Shown: positions 24,847 through 33,723 of the stretch, piece after piece
Position numbering within the stretch: position 1 is the first letter of the stretch
Layout: each line of letters opens with the position of its first letter
Source of the DNA: JBCBKU01 sp965267475
Lineage (GTDB): Bacteria; Pseudomonadota; Alphaproteobacteria; Rhodobacterales; Rhodobacteraceae
Length of the DNA stretch: 64,000 nucleotides
Direction of reading: 5' to 3'
Assembly (NCBI GenBank): GCA_965267475.1
Contig: OZ254079.1
Coordinates: 434,001 to 498,000, forward strand
Position numbers and translations under genes: made by a program
The notes under the pieces: generated by a model
What the model was told of the DNA's origin: nothing
Database searches by the model: none
The model's input: the letters and a program-made list of their open reading frames with translations, nothing else

Positions 24847-25118
24847 CAGCCGATCACCTTGTTCCAGGGCAAAAGCTCGACCGACTGAAAAAGTCCGGCC
24901 TTCGCATAAGGGTCATTCGCGGCCCATGCGCCTGCTTCGGCCATATCCGCGACATCAAGTACGATCACAGATCCGGCCATCTCGCCCGCGTCGTCAAGGA
25001 TGGGACCAGCCTGTTCCACCTTGCCGGAGGACTTCAAGTAATCGACATGCGCGGGCCTGTTTTCCATCCGGACCGGCAAGGCCCCGGTCTTGTCTTTCGC
25101 GACGAGCACCACGCGCAT
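24846..25118 (-). CDS. YciI family protein
   Basis: A 90-residue dimeric ferredoxin-like-fold protein of the YciI/YCII family: MRVVLVAKDKTGALPVRM, the His in RPAHVDYLK, GPILDDAGEMAGS and NDPYAKAGLFQSVELLPWN. Function in this context is unknown. Two ATGs compete: at 25124, overlapping the gpsA stop as ATGA, and at 25118. AGGAGG lies 7 bases before the second but only 1 base before the first, so 25118 is preferred. Confidence 0.9.
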   Translation of the reverse strand: MRVVLVAKDKTGALPVRMENRPAHVDYLKSSGKVEQAGPILDDAGEMAGSVIVLDVADMAEAGAWAANDPYAKAGLFQSVELLPWNKVIG

Positions 25119-25120
25119 GG

Positions 25121-26086
25121 TCATTCCTCCTTTTTCAACGGCCTTGCCAGAAGCTCAGCAACGGCATCTTGAACACGCAATTGACCTTCGGCTACCGCAG
25201 TAACCACCGCGGCAAGGGGGGTGTCCAGACCCATTTCCCGGGCTCTGGATTGAATGGCTTTCGCCGTGGCAATTCCTTCGATCGTCGCGCCGGGGTCGGG
25301 CGTCTCACCGCGACCCAACGCAAGGCCCGCGGCATAGTTCCGCGAGCGCGCGGATGTACCGGTCAGTGTCAGATCGCCAAGCCCCGACAAACCCATCAGC
25401 GTCGCTTCCTCTGCCCCGCTGGCCACGGCAATCCGGCGCAATTCGGCAAAGCCGCGGGTGATGACGGCGGCGCGGGCGCTTTCGCCCAACCCGGCGCCTT
25501 CGGTAATCCCGGCGGCGATAGCAACGACATTTTTCAGGGCACCGCCAAACTCCGCTCCGATGATGTCTTGGGTCAGGTACAGCCGAAGCGTCGGCGTCGA
25601 CAGAAGGTCCTGCAATCGCTGCCCGAGCGGTTCGTTCCGCGCCGCAAGCGTCAAGGCCGTCGGTAGCCCGGCGCCAATGTCGGCGGCAAAGCTTGGTCCG
25701 GTCAAAAGCGCCGTTTCGACGTTCGGCAGATGGGCATTGATGACAGAAGTTGCGCCGCGTCCTGTACCAAGTTCGATCCCCTTCGCGCAGGCCACAAGCG
25801 GCGCATCGGTCAGGGACGTGCCATTTGCCGCAAGAAAGGCCCCGGTCGATTGCATCGGCAGCGCGAGAAGCAGGGCGTCCGATCCGGCCAGATTCGCAAT
25901 CCGAGACGTGACCGTCAAAGGATCGGGAAATTTGATACCGGGCAGACGCGCGCGATTTTCCCTGGTCTGTTCGATGTCCTCGGCGCCGGTCCGGGCCCAG
26001 AGCGTGACCTTGCGCTCGGCCTTGGCATAGGCGACGGCCAGGGCCGTGCCGAAGGCGCCTGCACCCAGGATCCCTATCTGGCTCAT
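25121..26086 (-). CDS. gpsA: Glycerol-3-phosphate dehydrogenase [NAD(P)+]
   Basis: A 321-residue soluble enzyme that reduces dihydroxyacetone phosphate to sn-glycerol-3-phosphate for phospholipid synthesis. It begins with the Rossmann motif IGILGAGAFGTALA, has CAKGIELGTGR and LTGPSFAADIGAGLPTA, the catalytic Lys in GGALKNVVAIAAGI, and GLGDLTLTGTSARSRNY. Length is typical. The ATG overlaps the tsaD stop (ATGA), so it is coupled to tsaD upstream. Confidence 0.97.
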   Translation of the reverse strand: MSQIGILGAGAFGTALAVAYAKAERKVTLWARTGAEDIEQTRENRARLPGIKFPDPLTVTSRIANLAGSDALLLALPMQSTGAFLAANGTSLTDAPLVACAKGIELGTGRGATSVINAHLPNVETALLTGPSFAADIGAGLPTALTLAARNEPLGQRLQDLLSTPTLRLYLTQDIIGAEFGGALKNVVAIAAGITEGAGLGESARAAVITRGFAELRRIAVASGAEEATLMGLSGLGDLTLTGTSARSRNYAAGLALGRGETPDPGATIEGIATAKAIQSRAREMGLDTPLAAVVTAVAEGQLRVQDAVAELLARPLKKEE

Positions 26087-27177
26087 GCTTTTGCGCCTTT
26101 CTTGCCAGACCCGAGCATTGGTGCCGCGTCACGGTCAAGCGGCCAGCGTGGGCGGGCGGTCAGATCCATCCCGTCGCGATACCCAAGCTTATGAAGCTCG
26201 ATCCCTGCCCAGGCGATCATTGCGGCATTGTCGGTGCAAAGGGGCAGGGGAGGTGCGACAAAAGCGACCCCGCGCTGGTCCGCTGCCTGTGTCAGCGCAG
26301 ACCGGATGGCATGGTTGGCCGCGACGCCACCAGCCACCGCGAAGGTCGGTACGCCCGGCGCCCGGGACAGATAAATGTCCAGCGCCCGTCGCGATTTTTC
26401 GGCAAGAACATCGCGCACGGCGCCCTGAAACGACGCACAGAGATCCGCGCGATCGGCTTCGGTGATCCCGCCTTGCGACGCAACCAGCCCGTCGAGCGCC
26501 CGAACCACGGCAGTCTTCAGCCCCGAGAACGACAGATCGCAACCGTCCCGGTTCAGAAGCGGGCGGGGCAGGTCGAACCGGGTCGGATCGCCCGCCTTGG
26601 CGGCCTCTTCGACGGCCGGACCGCCGGGCTGTGGCAAACCAAGGATGCGGGCGACCTTATCGAACGCCTCGCCCGGCGCATCGTCGATGGTGCCGCCCAA
26701 CCGCTCGTACCGGTCGGGCCCATGGACAACCAGAAACTGACAATGCCCGCCCGAGATCAGAAGCGCGAGATAGGGGAAAGCCAGATCGTCGGTCAGCCTT
26801 GGGGTCAGGGCGTGCCCGGCCAGATGGTTGACGCCAAGCAATGGCAGTCCCGCACCAAGGGCGATTCCTTTTGCGCACATCACTCCGGCCAGAAGGCCTC
26901 CAATCAGGCCCGGACCCGCCGTCACGGCCACTAAATCGACGTCAGACAGGCGGACATCCGCCGATTGCAGAGCCGCTTTGACCGCCAAATCCACCTTCTC
27001 GGCATGCGCGCGCGCCGCGATTTCGGGGACAACGCCGCCAAATGTGGCATGCAATGACGCCTGAGAGACGACCTCTGAACTCATAATTCGCGTATTGGGC
27101 GCCACATCGCGAACAATCGCCGCGCCGGTGTCGTCGCAGCTGCTTTCGATGCCCAAAACTGTCAGAGGCCCGGCCAT
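26083..27177 (-). CDS. tsaD: tRNA N6-adenosine threonylcarbamoyltransferase TsaD
   Basis: A 364-residue ASKHA-fold enzyme that transfers the threonylcarbamoyl group to A37 of tRNAs. Features are LGIESSCDDTGAAIV, the metal-binding HLAGH motif in GVNHLAGHALTP, LISGGHCQFL, the TIDDAPGEAFDK block and CTDNAAMIAWAG with the third metal ligand. The ATG at 27177 begins MAGPLTVLGIES; the open frame upstream lacks family sequence. Divergent from hemD by 74 bp. Confidence 0.97.
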   Translation of the reverse strand: MAGPLTVLGIESSCDDTGAAIVRDVAPNTRIMSSEVVSQASLHATFGGVVPEIAARAHAEKVDLAVKAALQSADVRLSDVDLVAVTAGPGLIGGLLAGVMCAKGIALGAGLPLLGVNHLAGHALTPRLTDDLAFPYLALLISGGHCQFLVVHGPDRYERLGGTIDDAPGEAFDKVARILGLPQPGGPAVEEAAKAGDPTRFDLPRPLLNRDGCDLSFSGLKTAVVRALDGLVASQGGITEADRADLCASFQGAVRDVLAEKSRRALDIYLSRAPGVPTFAVAGGVAANHAIRSALTQAADQRGVAFVAPPLPLCTDNAAMIAWAGIELHKLGYRDGMDLTARPRWPLDRDAAPMLGSGKKGAKA

Positions 27178-27251
27178 AGCCGCTCGGTTGCTTTGCAGAT
27201 CGCGCGGGGGTACCACCGGTAGAGGGGCTAGACAAGCGTGCGAGTGACGGT

Positions 27252-27959
27252 ATGGCGGCGATTTCGCCTGCACTTTTATTGACGCGGCCGAGACATGAAT
27301 CCGAGACGTTTGGGCGCCTCTGCGTGTCGCGATTGCAGCGGCAAATCCGTCAGGTCGTCTCACCTGTTTTCGAAATCGAGCCGATTGACATGCATATCGA
27401 GCTTGATCGGTTCCCGACCCTGATCTTTACATCGGCCAATGCCGCCCGGATCCTGTCGACGCGCCACAACGTAAATGGGCGCACGGCGGTTTGCGTCGGC
27501 GACAAGACGGCCGCAACCGCCGCGATGCTGGGTATGAAGTCGATCTCGGCCAACGGATCGGCCGATGAACTGGTCGATCTTTTGAAAAGCATCAAGCCCG
27601 AAGCGCCGCTTTTGCATGTTCGCGGTCTTCAAGCACGCGGGCATGTGGCCGGTCGGTTGTCGGCGGCTGGAATAGAAACCCACGAAGCCATCGCCTATCG
27701 CCAATCGGCCAAACGCCTGAACGAAGCTGCGTCGGCGCTGATCACCGGGTCGTCGGCGGTATTGATCCCGGTCTTTTCGCCAAGATCCGCCAAGATCTTA
27801 AGCCGGCAGGTTCCCGAACAGACCGCCCCCCTGCATCTGATCGCCATGAGCAAGGCCGTGTCCGAGGCATGGACCGCCCGGCGCGATAGCGTCACCATCG
27901 CCCAGCGACCCGACGCTGCCGCAATGATGGATGCTGTTGCGTCATTTTTCCCCGACTGA
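27252..27959 (+). CDS. hemD: Uroporphyrinogen-III synthase
   Basis: A 235-residue protein of the HemD fold, which closes hydroxymethylbilane to uroporphyrinogen III on the way to haem. It opens with ALLLTRPRHESETF; TLIFTSANAARIL and AVCVGDKTAATA mark the first lobe, and LLHVRGLQARGHVAGRL, AIAYRQSA and ALIPVFSPRSAKIL-like segments the second. HemD sequences vary widely, so the call also uses the mic60-hemY neighbours, which commonly follow hemD in Rhodobacteraceae. Confidence 0.87.
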   Translation: MAAISPALLLTRPRHESETFGRLCVSRLQRQIRQVVSPVFEIEPIDMHIELDRFPTLIFTSANAARILSTRHNVNGRTAVCVGDKTAATAAMLGMKSISANGSADELVDLLKSIKPEAPLLHVRGLQARGHVAGRLSAAGIETHEAIAYRQSAKRLNEAASALITGSSAVLIPVFSPRSAKILSRQVPEQTAPLHLIAMSKAVSEAWTARRDSVTIAQRPDAAAMMDAVASFFPD

Positions 27960-28037
27960 CCCTGTTGTGGGGGACAGGTGTCCGGGATAGACTTGCTTCG
28001 CTGCTAGGATTTCTTTTGATTTTGAAGGGTTTCTGCT

Positions 28038-29372
28038 GTGGGGCGTCCTCCCAACTCGTCGTCAGATGCGACCGATTCTGCCAAGCCTTCCGACGTTGAA
28101 GACGCCGAGATCGTCGAAGACGCCGCAGAGGTCGTCAAAGAGGTTGCCGATGACGCGGATGCTTCCAAGGCAGCGGGCGAAGAAACCACCGACGACGCTA
28201 CGGGCGATGACGCCGCAACCGACAGTGACGAAGACGATGCCGACGACAATGCCACCATCGATCTGACGCCAGATGACGTCGACCCGGAAGAGCCCCTGGT
28301 GTCCGATTTCTTTCCGATCCCAGAAGGCGCGGTTGTCGTAAAGGAACCTGCTTCGCCCCTCGGCGGCGGCGTTGTACCTTTGGTTCTTGGCGGCGTGGTC
28401 GCTGCGCTTCTCGGCTTCTTGCTGGCGCGCTATGGCGTGCCGGACGGTTGGCCAACGCCAGAGACCGACAGATCCGCGGAATTGGCCGCTGCTGTAGAAG
28501 CTCAGACGGCACGGGCCGACGCGCTGGAAGCCGCATTGCAGGACTTGGCCACACGTGCGCCCGACACCAGCGCCGTCGATGCGCTGGGCGGACGGGTCGA
28601 TCGTCTTGAAAGCGCCCAATCCAGCATTTCAGAGCGTGCGTCGGCCGCAAATGATGGCGTGACCGGCGCGATGGACAGCCTGAACGCGATCAGCGAACGG
28701 CTCGCCACGCTTGAAGCGCGGCCAATCCCCGAAGCCTTCGATGCAGATGCCTTCGATGCCGAACTGAAAGCATTTCGCGCGGATCTGACCGCGGCCATCG
28801 ACACAGCCAAGTCCGAGATTGCCGACGCCAAGGCCGAAGCCGACCAGATCGCCGAACAGGCCGCGGCGGCGGCAGCTTCGGCGGACCGACAGCAGGCGCT
28901 TGTCGGTTTGACGGCGGCCCTGGAAACGGGTGAGCCTTTTCAGGACGTCCTCTCGACGCTTGAGGCTGACGGGTTCGGACCATTTCCCGATGCATTGACG
29001 TCTGCCGCGTCCAGCGGTGTGGAGACACTTCAAAACTTGCGTGAACGCTTTGCGCCAGCTGCCCGATCCGCGCTGGACGCATCCATTCGCGCGAATACCG
29101 GGGACGGCACGAGCGACCGGATCCTGTCGTTCCTGCGCGTGCAGACCGGCGCACGATCGCTTGAACCTCGCGAAGGCGATGACCCGGATGCCGTCCTGTC
29201 GCGGGCCGAAGCCGCTTTGCGGAACGGGGATCTTTCTGCGGCTCTGATGGAAATCGAAGCCCTGCCTGAAGCGGGACGGGACGAAATGGTCGACTGGGTG
29301 GGCGCTGCGACCGCCCGTATAGCTGCTTTGGACGCGGCCAAGGCGCTGGCCGGCGACACGAACAGGAACTGA
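28038..29372 (+). CDS. Alphaproteobacterial mitofilin (Mic60) homologue
   Basis: A 444-residue inner-membrane protein: a very acidic first part (about 1-95, rich in D, E and A), one membrane helix (about 113-132, VVPLVLGGVVAALLGFLLA), a long coiled coil (about 145-290), and a helical C-terminal mitofilin-type region (about 300-440). Bacterial Mic60 is known to bend membranes and to sit between hemD and hemY-like genes. The start is GTG at 28038. It lies 78 bp after hemD and 10 bp before the HemY-like gene. Confidence 0.85.
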   Translation: MGRPPNSSSDATDSAKPSDVEDAEIVEDAAEVVKEVADDADASKAAGEETTDDATGDDAATDSDEDDADDNATIDLTPDDVDPEEPLVSDFFPIPEGAVVVKEPASPLGGGVVPLVLGGVVAALLGFLLARYGVPDGWPTPETDRSAELAAAVEAQTARADALEAALQDLATRAPDTSAVDALGGRVDRLESAQSSISERASAANDGVTGAMDSLNAISERLATLEARPIPEAFDADAFDAELKAFRADLTAAIDTAKSEIADAKAEADQIAEQAAAAAASADRQQALVGLTAALETGEPFQDVLSTLEADGFGPFPDALTSAASSGVETLQNLRERFAPAARSALDASIRANTGDGTSDRILSFLRVQTGARSLEPREGDDPDAVLSRAEAALRNGDLSAALMEIEALPEAGRDEMVDWVGAATARIAALDAAKALAGDTNRN

Positions 29373-29382
29373 GGTACCACCG

Positions 29383-30957
29383 ATGCTTTGGTCACTTATT
29401 AAGATCGTCGTTTTCATCGGGGCAATTGCCGCGGCAACGCTTGGGATCGGATATCTGACCGAGACCGGCGGAGGGATCCGAATTGCCCTCGGCGGGACCG
29501 AGTTCAATCTGGGGCCGGTACAGTCGGTCGTCGCGTTGATCGTTCTGGTTCTGGCGGTCTGGCTTCTGTTGCAGATCCTCGGGCTTGTCGTGGCCTTTCT
29601 CCGGTTCCTGAACGGCGATGAAACCGCAATCAGCCGGTGGTCCAATCGCAACCGGGAACGCCGCGGCTATGAAGCACTGGCCGAAGGGTTGACTGCGCTC
29701 GCCTCGGGCGACGGTCGCGCGGCCATGTCGAAGGCTGCCAAGGCGGAAAGGTACCTCAAACGCCCAGACCTAACCAATCTGATCACGGCACAGGCGGCCG
29801 AGATGTCTGGAGATACAGCCAAGGCGCAGGAAGTCTATCGGGTGCTTCTTGAGGATGAGAGAACGCGTTTTGTGGGCGTGCGCGGCATCATGAAGCAGAA
29901 GCTGAACGAAGGCGAAACCGAAACGGCACTGAAGCTGGCCGAAATGGCGTTTGCGTTGAAGCCAAAACATGACGAGACGCACGATATTCTACTGAAGCTT
30001 CAAGCCGATACCGGCGACTGGTCGGGCGCACGCAAGACACTAGGGGCCAAACTGAAAAACGGTGCTTTGCCCCGTGACATTCATCGGCGCCGCGATGCAG
30101 TTCTGGCGCTGGGCGAGGCGAAGACAATCGTCGCGGATGGTCAGACCATCGAGGCGCGCGAAGCCGCGATCGAGGCCAACCGTCTGTCACCTGACCTGGT
30201 CCCGGCTGCGGTCATGGCGGCAGAGCAATATATCGAAGCGGGCAAACCGCGCTATGCCGCACGTGTCCTGAAGAAGGCCTGGGGGTCGGCCCCACACCCA
30301 GATCTTGCGGCGGCCTTTGCGGCAATTGCGCCGGACGAAACGCCGAAAGAGCGGATCCGCCGGTTTACGCAGTTGACCAGCCAACACACCGACCACGTTG
30401 AAACCAAATTGCTTCTGGCTGAATTGAACATCGCGGCCGAAGATTATCCGGCTGCCAGGAAGGCCGTGGGCGATCTGGCCGAAACGGACCCGACCGCGCG
30501 GTCGCTGACCATCATGGCGGCGATCGAACGCGGCGAAGGCAGCGGCGATACGGTCGTCAAAGGATATCTGGCGCGCGCGGTGACCGCATCACGCGGGCCG
30601 CAATGGGTCTGTGGCAATTGCCAGAATATTCCGGGTGCCTGGGTTCCGGTCTGTCCGAATTGTGGAGCGTTTGACACGCTTGATTGGAAGGTTCCGCCGG
30701 TCAGCGAGGACGCAGCCGTGCCAGGTGCCGGAATGCTGCCTTTGATCGTCGGTCAGATCGAGGATAAGTCGGCCTTCGACGACACAGATGCCCAGAATGA
30801 CGTGGCGGACGGATCGCAAGACGAGACAACCGGCCAGACCAATGGGGTTGCCGCCAATGGTCACGCCACAAACGGCGCCGCGCCTCCCGAGGACGATCCG
30901 AAGGTCATCGATGCCGAAGTTCTTGAGCTTGGCCCCGAGCAACGACGGGATAGCTAA
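29383..30957 (+). CDS. HemY-like TPR protein with C-terminal zinc ribbon
   Basis: A 524-residue protein with two N-terminal membrane helices (about 3-23 and 44-68), then a HemY_N/TPR helical array (about 90-400), then a four-Cys zinc-ribbon-like motif, C-G-N-C and C-P-N-C, 13 residues apart within about 408-425. The last 90 residues are acidic and low in complexity. Despite the name, HemY_N proteins are not protoporphyrinogen oxidases; in Rhodobacter the corresponding gene near mic60 is of unknown function. Same operon as mic60. The role is probably as a scaffold in the inner membrane. Confidence 0.85.
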   Translation: MLWSLIKIVVFIGAIAAATLGIGYLTETGGGIRIALGGTEFNLGPVQSVVALIVLVLAVWLLLQILGLVVAFLRFLNGDETAISRWSNRNRERRGYEALAEGLTALASGDGRAAMSKAAKAERYLKRPDLTNLITAQAAEMSGDTAKAQEVYRVLLEDERTRFVGVRGIMKQKLNEGETETALKLAEMAFALKPKHDETHDILLKLQADTGDWSGARKTLGAKLKNGALPRDIHRRRDAVLALGEAKTIVADGQTIEAREAAIEANRLSPDLVPAAVMAAEQYIEAGKPRYAARVLKKAWGSAPHPDLAAAFAAIAPDETPKERIRRFTQLTSQHTDHVETKLLLAELNIAAEDYPAARKAVGDLAETDPTARSLTIMAAIERGEGSGDTVVKGYLARAVTASRGPQWVCGNCQNIPGAWVPVCPNCGAFDTLDWKVPPVSEDAAVPGAGMLPLIVGQIEDKSAFDDTDAQNDVADGSQDETTGQTNGVAANGHATNGAAPPEDDPKVIDAEVLELGPEQRRDS

Positions 30958-31027
30958 ACCCGGTTTCGCCGGTCCGCCAAAAATGGACTATCGTTGACGG
31001 TTTTTCCTTGCTAAGAGCCCGATCGTC

Positions 31028-31103
31028 GCCGCTGTAGCTCAGATGGTAGAGCACGTCATTCGTAATGATGGGGTCGGGGGTTCGAGTCCCTTCAGCGGCA
31101 CCA
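31028..31103 (+). tRNA. tRNA-Thr (anticodon CGT)
   Basis: A 76-base cloverleaf: acceptor GCCGCTG / CAGCGGC, D-arm with GCTCAGATGGTAGAGC, anticodon stem CGTCA / TGATG with loop TTCGTAA giving anticodon CGT (ACG codons), T-arm with GGTTCGAGTCC, discriminator A and encoded CCA. Confidence 0.97.
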
Positions 31104-31709
31104 CATCGCTTGGCTCGGACGACGTTTCGGCCAATCGAGGCGATACCTACGTCCTGACAAGGTCATTCAGTTGAGGATCTTACGGACGGGCAACGAGCGC
31201 CTTCTCATTCACCTGACAGTCATCACGGCGAGGTGAAGCGGAACGTCAGGCGCCGAAAGACAACGCGCACCGGAGATCGACACCCCAACGTTGAAGCCAT
31301 AAGATTCTCAGCAACCATGGCTTGCAGGGAAACAAACGGCTGGCATTGATCCGTCTGTCCTGGCGGAAAGGTTCATTCATAACCTATTCACCATGCGGAG
31401 TGGGTCCGGCCGCTTTCGCGCCCTCTGCGCCAGCGACGTCTAGTGGGTCGAGGGGCACGGGTCGCTAATCAATTGTCTTTCAGACATAATTTCGCAGGAA
31501 GCTCAGTGGTAACTTGATGTTCCTGATCCGCGCGTGCCCGTAGCGCGTCCGGATTGACCGCCACTCTGCCTGACAACCGCGCCGCAGCTTCGGAATGTGG
31601 TTTACGCCGTGGTGAGGCAGGTAGTAACCTCAAAGACCTCCGCTTGATACAGGCTCCGCATTTGAAGGCGATTTTAGACGAAACTTTGTTACTGCTTCGA
31701 ACCGTTCTG
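31104..31709. other. 606-bp stretch without a recognisable gene after tRNA-Thr
   Basis: No frame here shows family motifs or a convincing ribosome-binding site. The downstream membrane-protein frame stays open back to a TTG at 31554, so its N-terminus could begin inside this stretch. No integrase fragment, tRNA 3'-end copy or IS inverted repeat was seen. In a window where most gaps are under 150 bp this is the longest empty segment. Confidence 0.5.
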
Positions 31710-32411
31710 ATGGATCGGTCCGTTAGAATAACTGCGTTCCTGATCTTGCTTGGGGTCCTGCTTCTGATCTTTGTCTACGGTGTCGCGTCGGCATACCGGG
31801 AAGAGTCCCGGTTCGCGAGCTATTTGGCCGCGGACATCGGCCTTGGGGAAGATCGGTTCATGGCCGAGATCGTGAATTACGGTATGGCCTTCTTGTCTAG
31901 CGTCCTTTTCTTCATTGCGTATCTCGACACGCGGTCGCCGATCCTGCTGTTTTTCTCGTCGCTTATGGCGTTCATCTGGTTCGACGATGCTGCGCTATAC
32001 CACGAACGATTTGGTGAGTTTCTTGAGAAGACATACGATTTGCCGGCCCTCCCTGGCCTTCGACAGCAAGACAGCGGAGAACTGGTTGCCTGGGCCATGG
32101 CAGGGGCGTTCTTCGGGGTGTTCCTACTGATCTGTCTTTTGCGCCGGCGTGCCGGCGACAAGGGTGTTCTTGCGCTAGTGCTGGCCGGGTTTGGAGCAAT
32201 CCTTTTCTGCGGAATTGTTGCGGACTTGGTTCACATCGCGGTTCCCAAAGACCTGAAGTTTGTTGTCGGGATTTTCGAGGACGGTGGCGAGATCCTGGCC
32301 GTCGCATTCATATCGGGTATAGCACTCGGTCTGTCCCGGAACGGGAAGGCCTATTACCACCTGGCTGCCGAACCAAACCGAGGGTCCGCAAAACAGACCC
32401 AGGCAAATTGA
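31710..32411 (+). CDS. Membrane protein of unknown function
   Basis: A 233-residue protein with about five or six hydrophobic segments (about 6-26, 54-74, 80-95, 138-156, 165-185 and 202-218) and the polar motif WFDDAALYHERF between two of them. I do not recognise the family. The start is uncertain: ATG 31710 directly precedes the first helix, but there is no clear Shine-Dalgarno, and the frame extends 156 bp further to a TTG. Codons use more A/T in third positions than neighbouring genes, which may mark later acquisition. No operon partner. Confidence 0.6.
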   Translation: MDRSVRITAFLILLGVLLLIFVYGVASAYREESRFASYLAADIGLGEDRFMAEIVNYGMAFLSSVLFFIAYLDTRSPILLFFSSLMAFIWFDDAALYHERFGEFLEKTYDLPALPGLRQQDSGELVAWAMAGAFFGVFLLICLLRRRAGDKGVLALVLAGFGAILFCGIVADLVHIAVPKDLKFVVGIFEDGGEILAVAFISGIALGLSRNGKAYYHLAAEPNRGSAKQTQAN

Positions 32412-32522
32412 CGCCCTGATCGGGGGCTCTTGTTGGTCGGCTTTTTCGGGGGGGGGACTCCGCATCCTGAGCAGTCCTGTTCGCATCCAAGGATATCTTT
32501 GGACCTGCGCGGGCCTTTGCTA

Positions 32523-32589
32523 GTAACCCGAGTGTTTTAGTCAGAAAGGGTTGCCTTGCGGTAGGAATCGTGTAACCGAGTGTTTTAGT
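32523..32589 (+). promoter_or_regulatory. Two 14-nt direct repeats upstream of the iron-binding protein gene
   Basis: The 14-mer CCGAGTGTTTTAGT occurs at 32528-32541 and again at 32576-32589, 48 bp apart, both preceded by GTAAC. Similarity continues after the repeat (CAGA versus AAGA). The pair ends 29 bp before the ATG of the FutA-like gene, so it lies over its promoter or leader. Position suggests a metal-responsive operator, possibly the Rhodobacterales 'Iron-Rhodo-box', but I cannot confirm the consensus from memory. Confidence 0.55.
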
Positions 32590-32618
32590 AAGATTTACAC
32601 CTGACGGAGCACATATCC

Positions 32619-33647
32619 ATGAAATGCGCACTCAAACCTTCGATCTTTGCCTTGGCTGCGGGCGCACTTTTGGCGCCATCGCTTCCGGCTTTCGCCGAGG
32701 GTGAGCTGAACCTTTATTCATCGCGCCACTACGACACGGATGAACGTCTTTACACGGATTTCGAAGAGATGACGGGCATCACGATCAACCGCATCGAAGG
32801 CAATGCGGACGAATTGATTTCCCGCATGCAGGCCGAGGGGCCGAACAGCCCGGCAGATATTCTCTTGACCGTAGACACCTCGCGGCTCGAACGGGCCAAG
32901 GATGCCGGTGTCCTTCAGTCGATTGAAAGCGATGTCCTTGAGACGCGAATTCCGTCCTATATCCAGGACGACGAGAACCAGTGGTATGGGTTCTCGCAGC
33001 GTGCCCGGATTATCTTCTACGACAAGACCGAGGTCGCTGATCCGCCCATGACTTATCAGGATTTGGCTGATCCAAAATATGCGGGTCAGGTCTGCATTCG
33101 GTCCGGAACAAATGTCTATTCGCAAACAATCCTTGCGGCATTGATCGAGCATATGGGCGAAGAAGCGGCCAAAGACTGGGCGGCAGGCGTGGTGGCAAAC
33201 TTTGCCCGTGCCCCGCAAGGCGGTGACACCGACCAGCTTCGCGGTATCGTTTCGGGCGAATGCAACATCGCCATGTCGAATACGTACTATTTCGCAAGAT
33301 CGCTGCGAAGAGACGTAGACGGGTTGTCTGACAGCACCGACATGATTGGCTGGATCTTTCCGAACCAGGAAGACATCGGTGCCCATATGAACCTGTCAGG
33401 CGGCGGTGTGGCTGCGCATGCGCCCAACAAGGACAACGCGATCAAGTTCCTGGAGTATCTCGCTTCCGATCAGGCGCAGCGATACTTCTCGGCCGGGAAT
33501 GACGAATACCCCGGCGTTCCGGGCGTGGCGCTAAGCCCATCGGTTGCAGAACTGGGGCTGTTCAAACCGGACGACGTGAATTTGTCGAAGGTGGCGAAAA
33601 ATGTCCCGACGGCCCAGCGCATCTTTAACGAGGTCGGCTGGGAATAA
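32619..33647 (+). CDS. Periplasmic Fe(III)-binding ABC transporter protein (FutA/FbpA-like)
   Basis: A 342-residue solute-binding protein with a signal peptide ending at AFAEG (about residue 26). The mature start LNLYSSRHYDTDERLYTDF and the Tyr pair in MSNTYYFARSL match the tyrosine iron ligands of FutA-type ferric-binding proteins. ADILLTVDTSRLERAKDAGVL and DQAQRYFSAGNDEYPG are further family segments. GGAG precedes the ATG. No permease or ATPase gene is adjacent, so the rest of the transporter is either elsewhere or shared. It is followed by a small acidic protein and hemP. Confidence 0.92.
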   Translation: MKCALKPSIFALAAGALLAPSLPAFAEGELNLYSSRHYDTDERLYTDFEEMTGITINRIEGNADELISRMQAEGPNSPADILLTVDTSRLERAKDAGVLQSIESDVLETRIPSYIQDDENQWYGFSQRARIIFYDKTEVADPPMTYQDLADPKYAGQVCIRSGTNVYSQTILAALIEHMGEEAAKDWAAGVVANFARAPQGGDTDQLRGIVSGECNIAMSNTYYFARSLRRDVDGLSDSTDMIGWIFPNQEDIGAHMNLSGGGVAAHAPNKDNAIKFLEYLASDQAQRYFSAGNDEYPGVPGVALSPSVAELGLFKPDDVNLSKVAKNVPTAQRIFNEVGWE

Positions 33648-33723
33648 TTTCAAACGAAACCTAAGTCTCCGCCACCATTCTTCAGGGCAGCCCGGACTGA
33701 AAAAGAGCATGGAGTTTCACACC

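Noticed and set aside
28629..29651. 340-codon minus-strand frame opposite mic60
   Set aside because: Shadow of the alanine-rich coiled coil; the plus strand has the membrane helix, coiled coil and expected neighbours of Mic60.
31028..31553. tRNA-Thr as attachment site of an integrated element
   Set aside because: No integrase, no second copy of the tRNA 3' end and no flanking repeats are visible inside the window.
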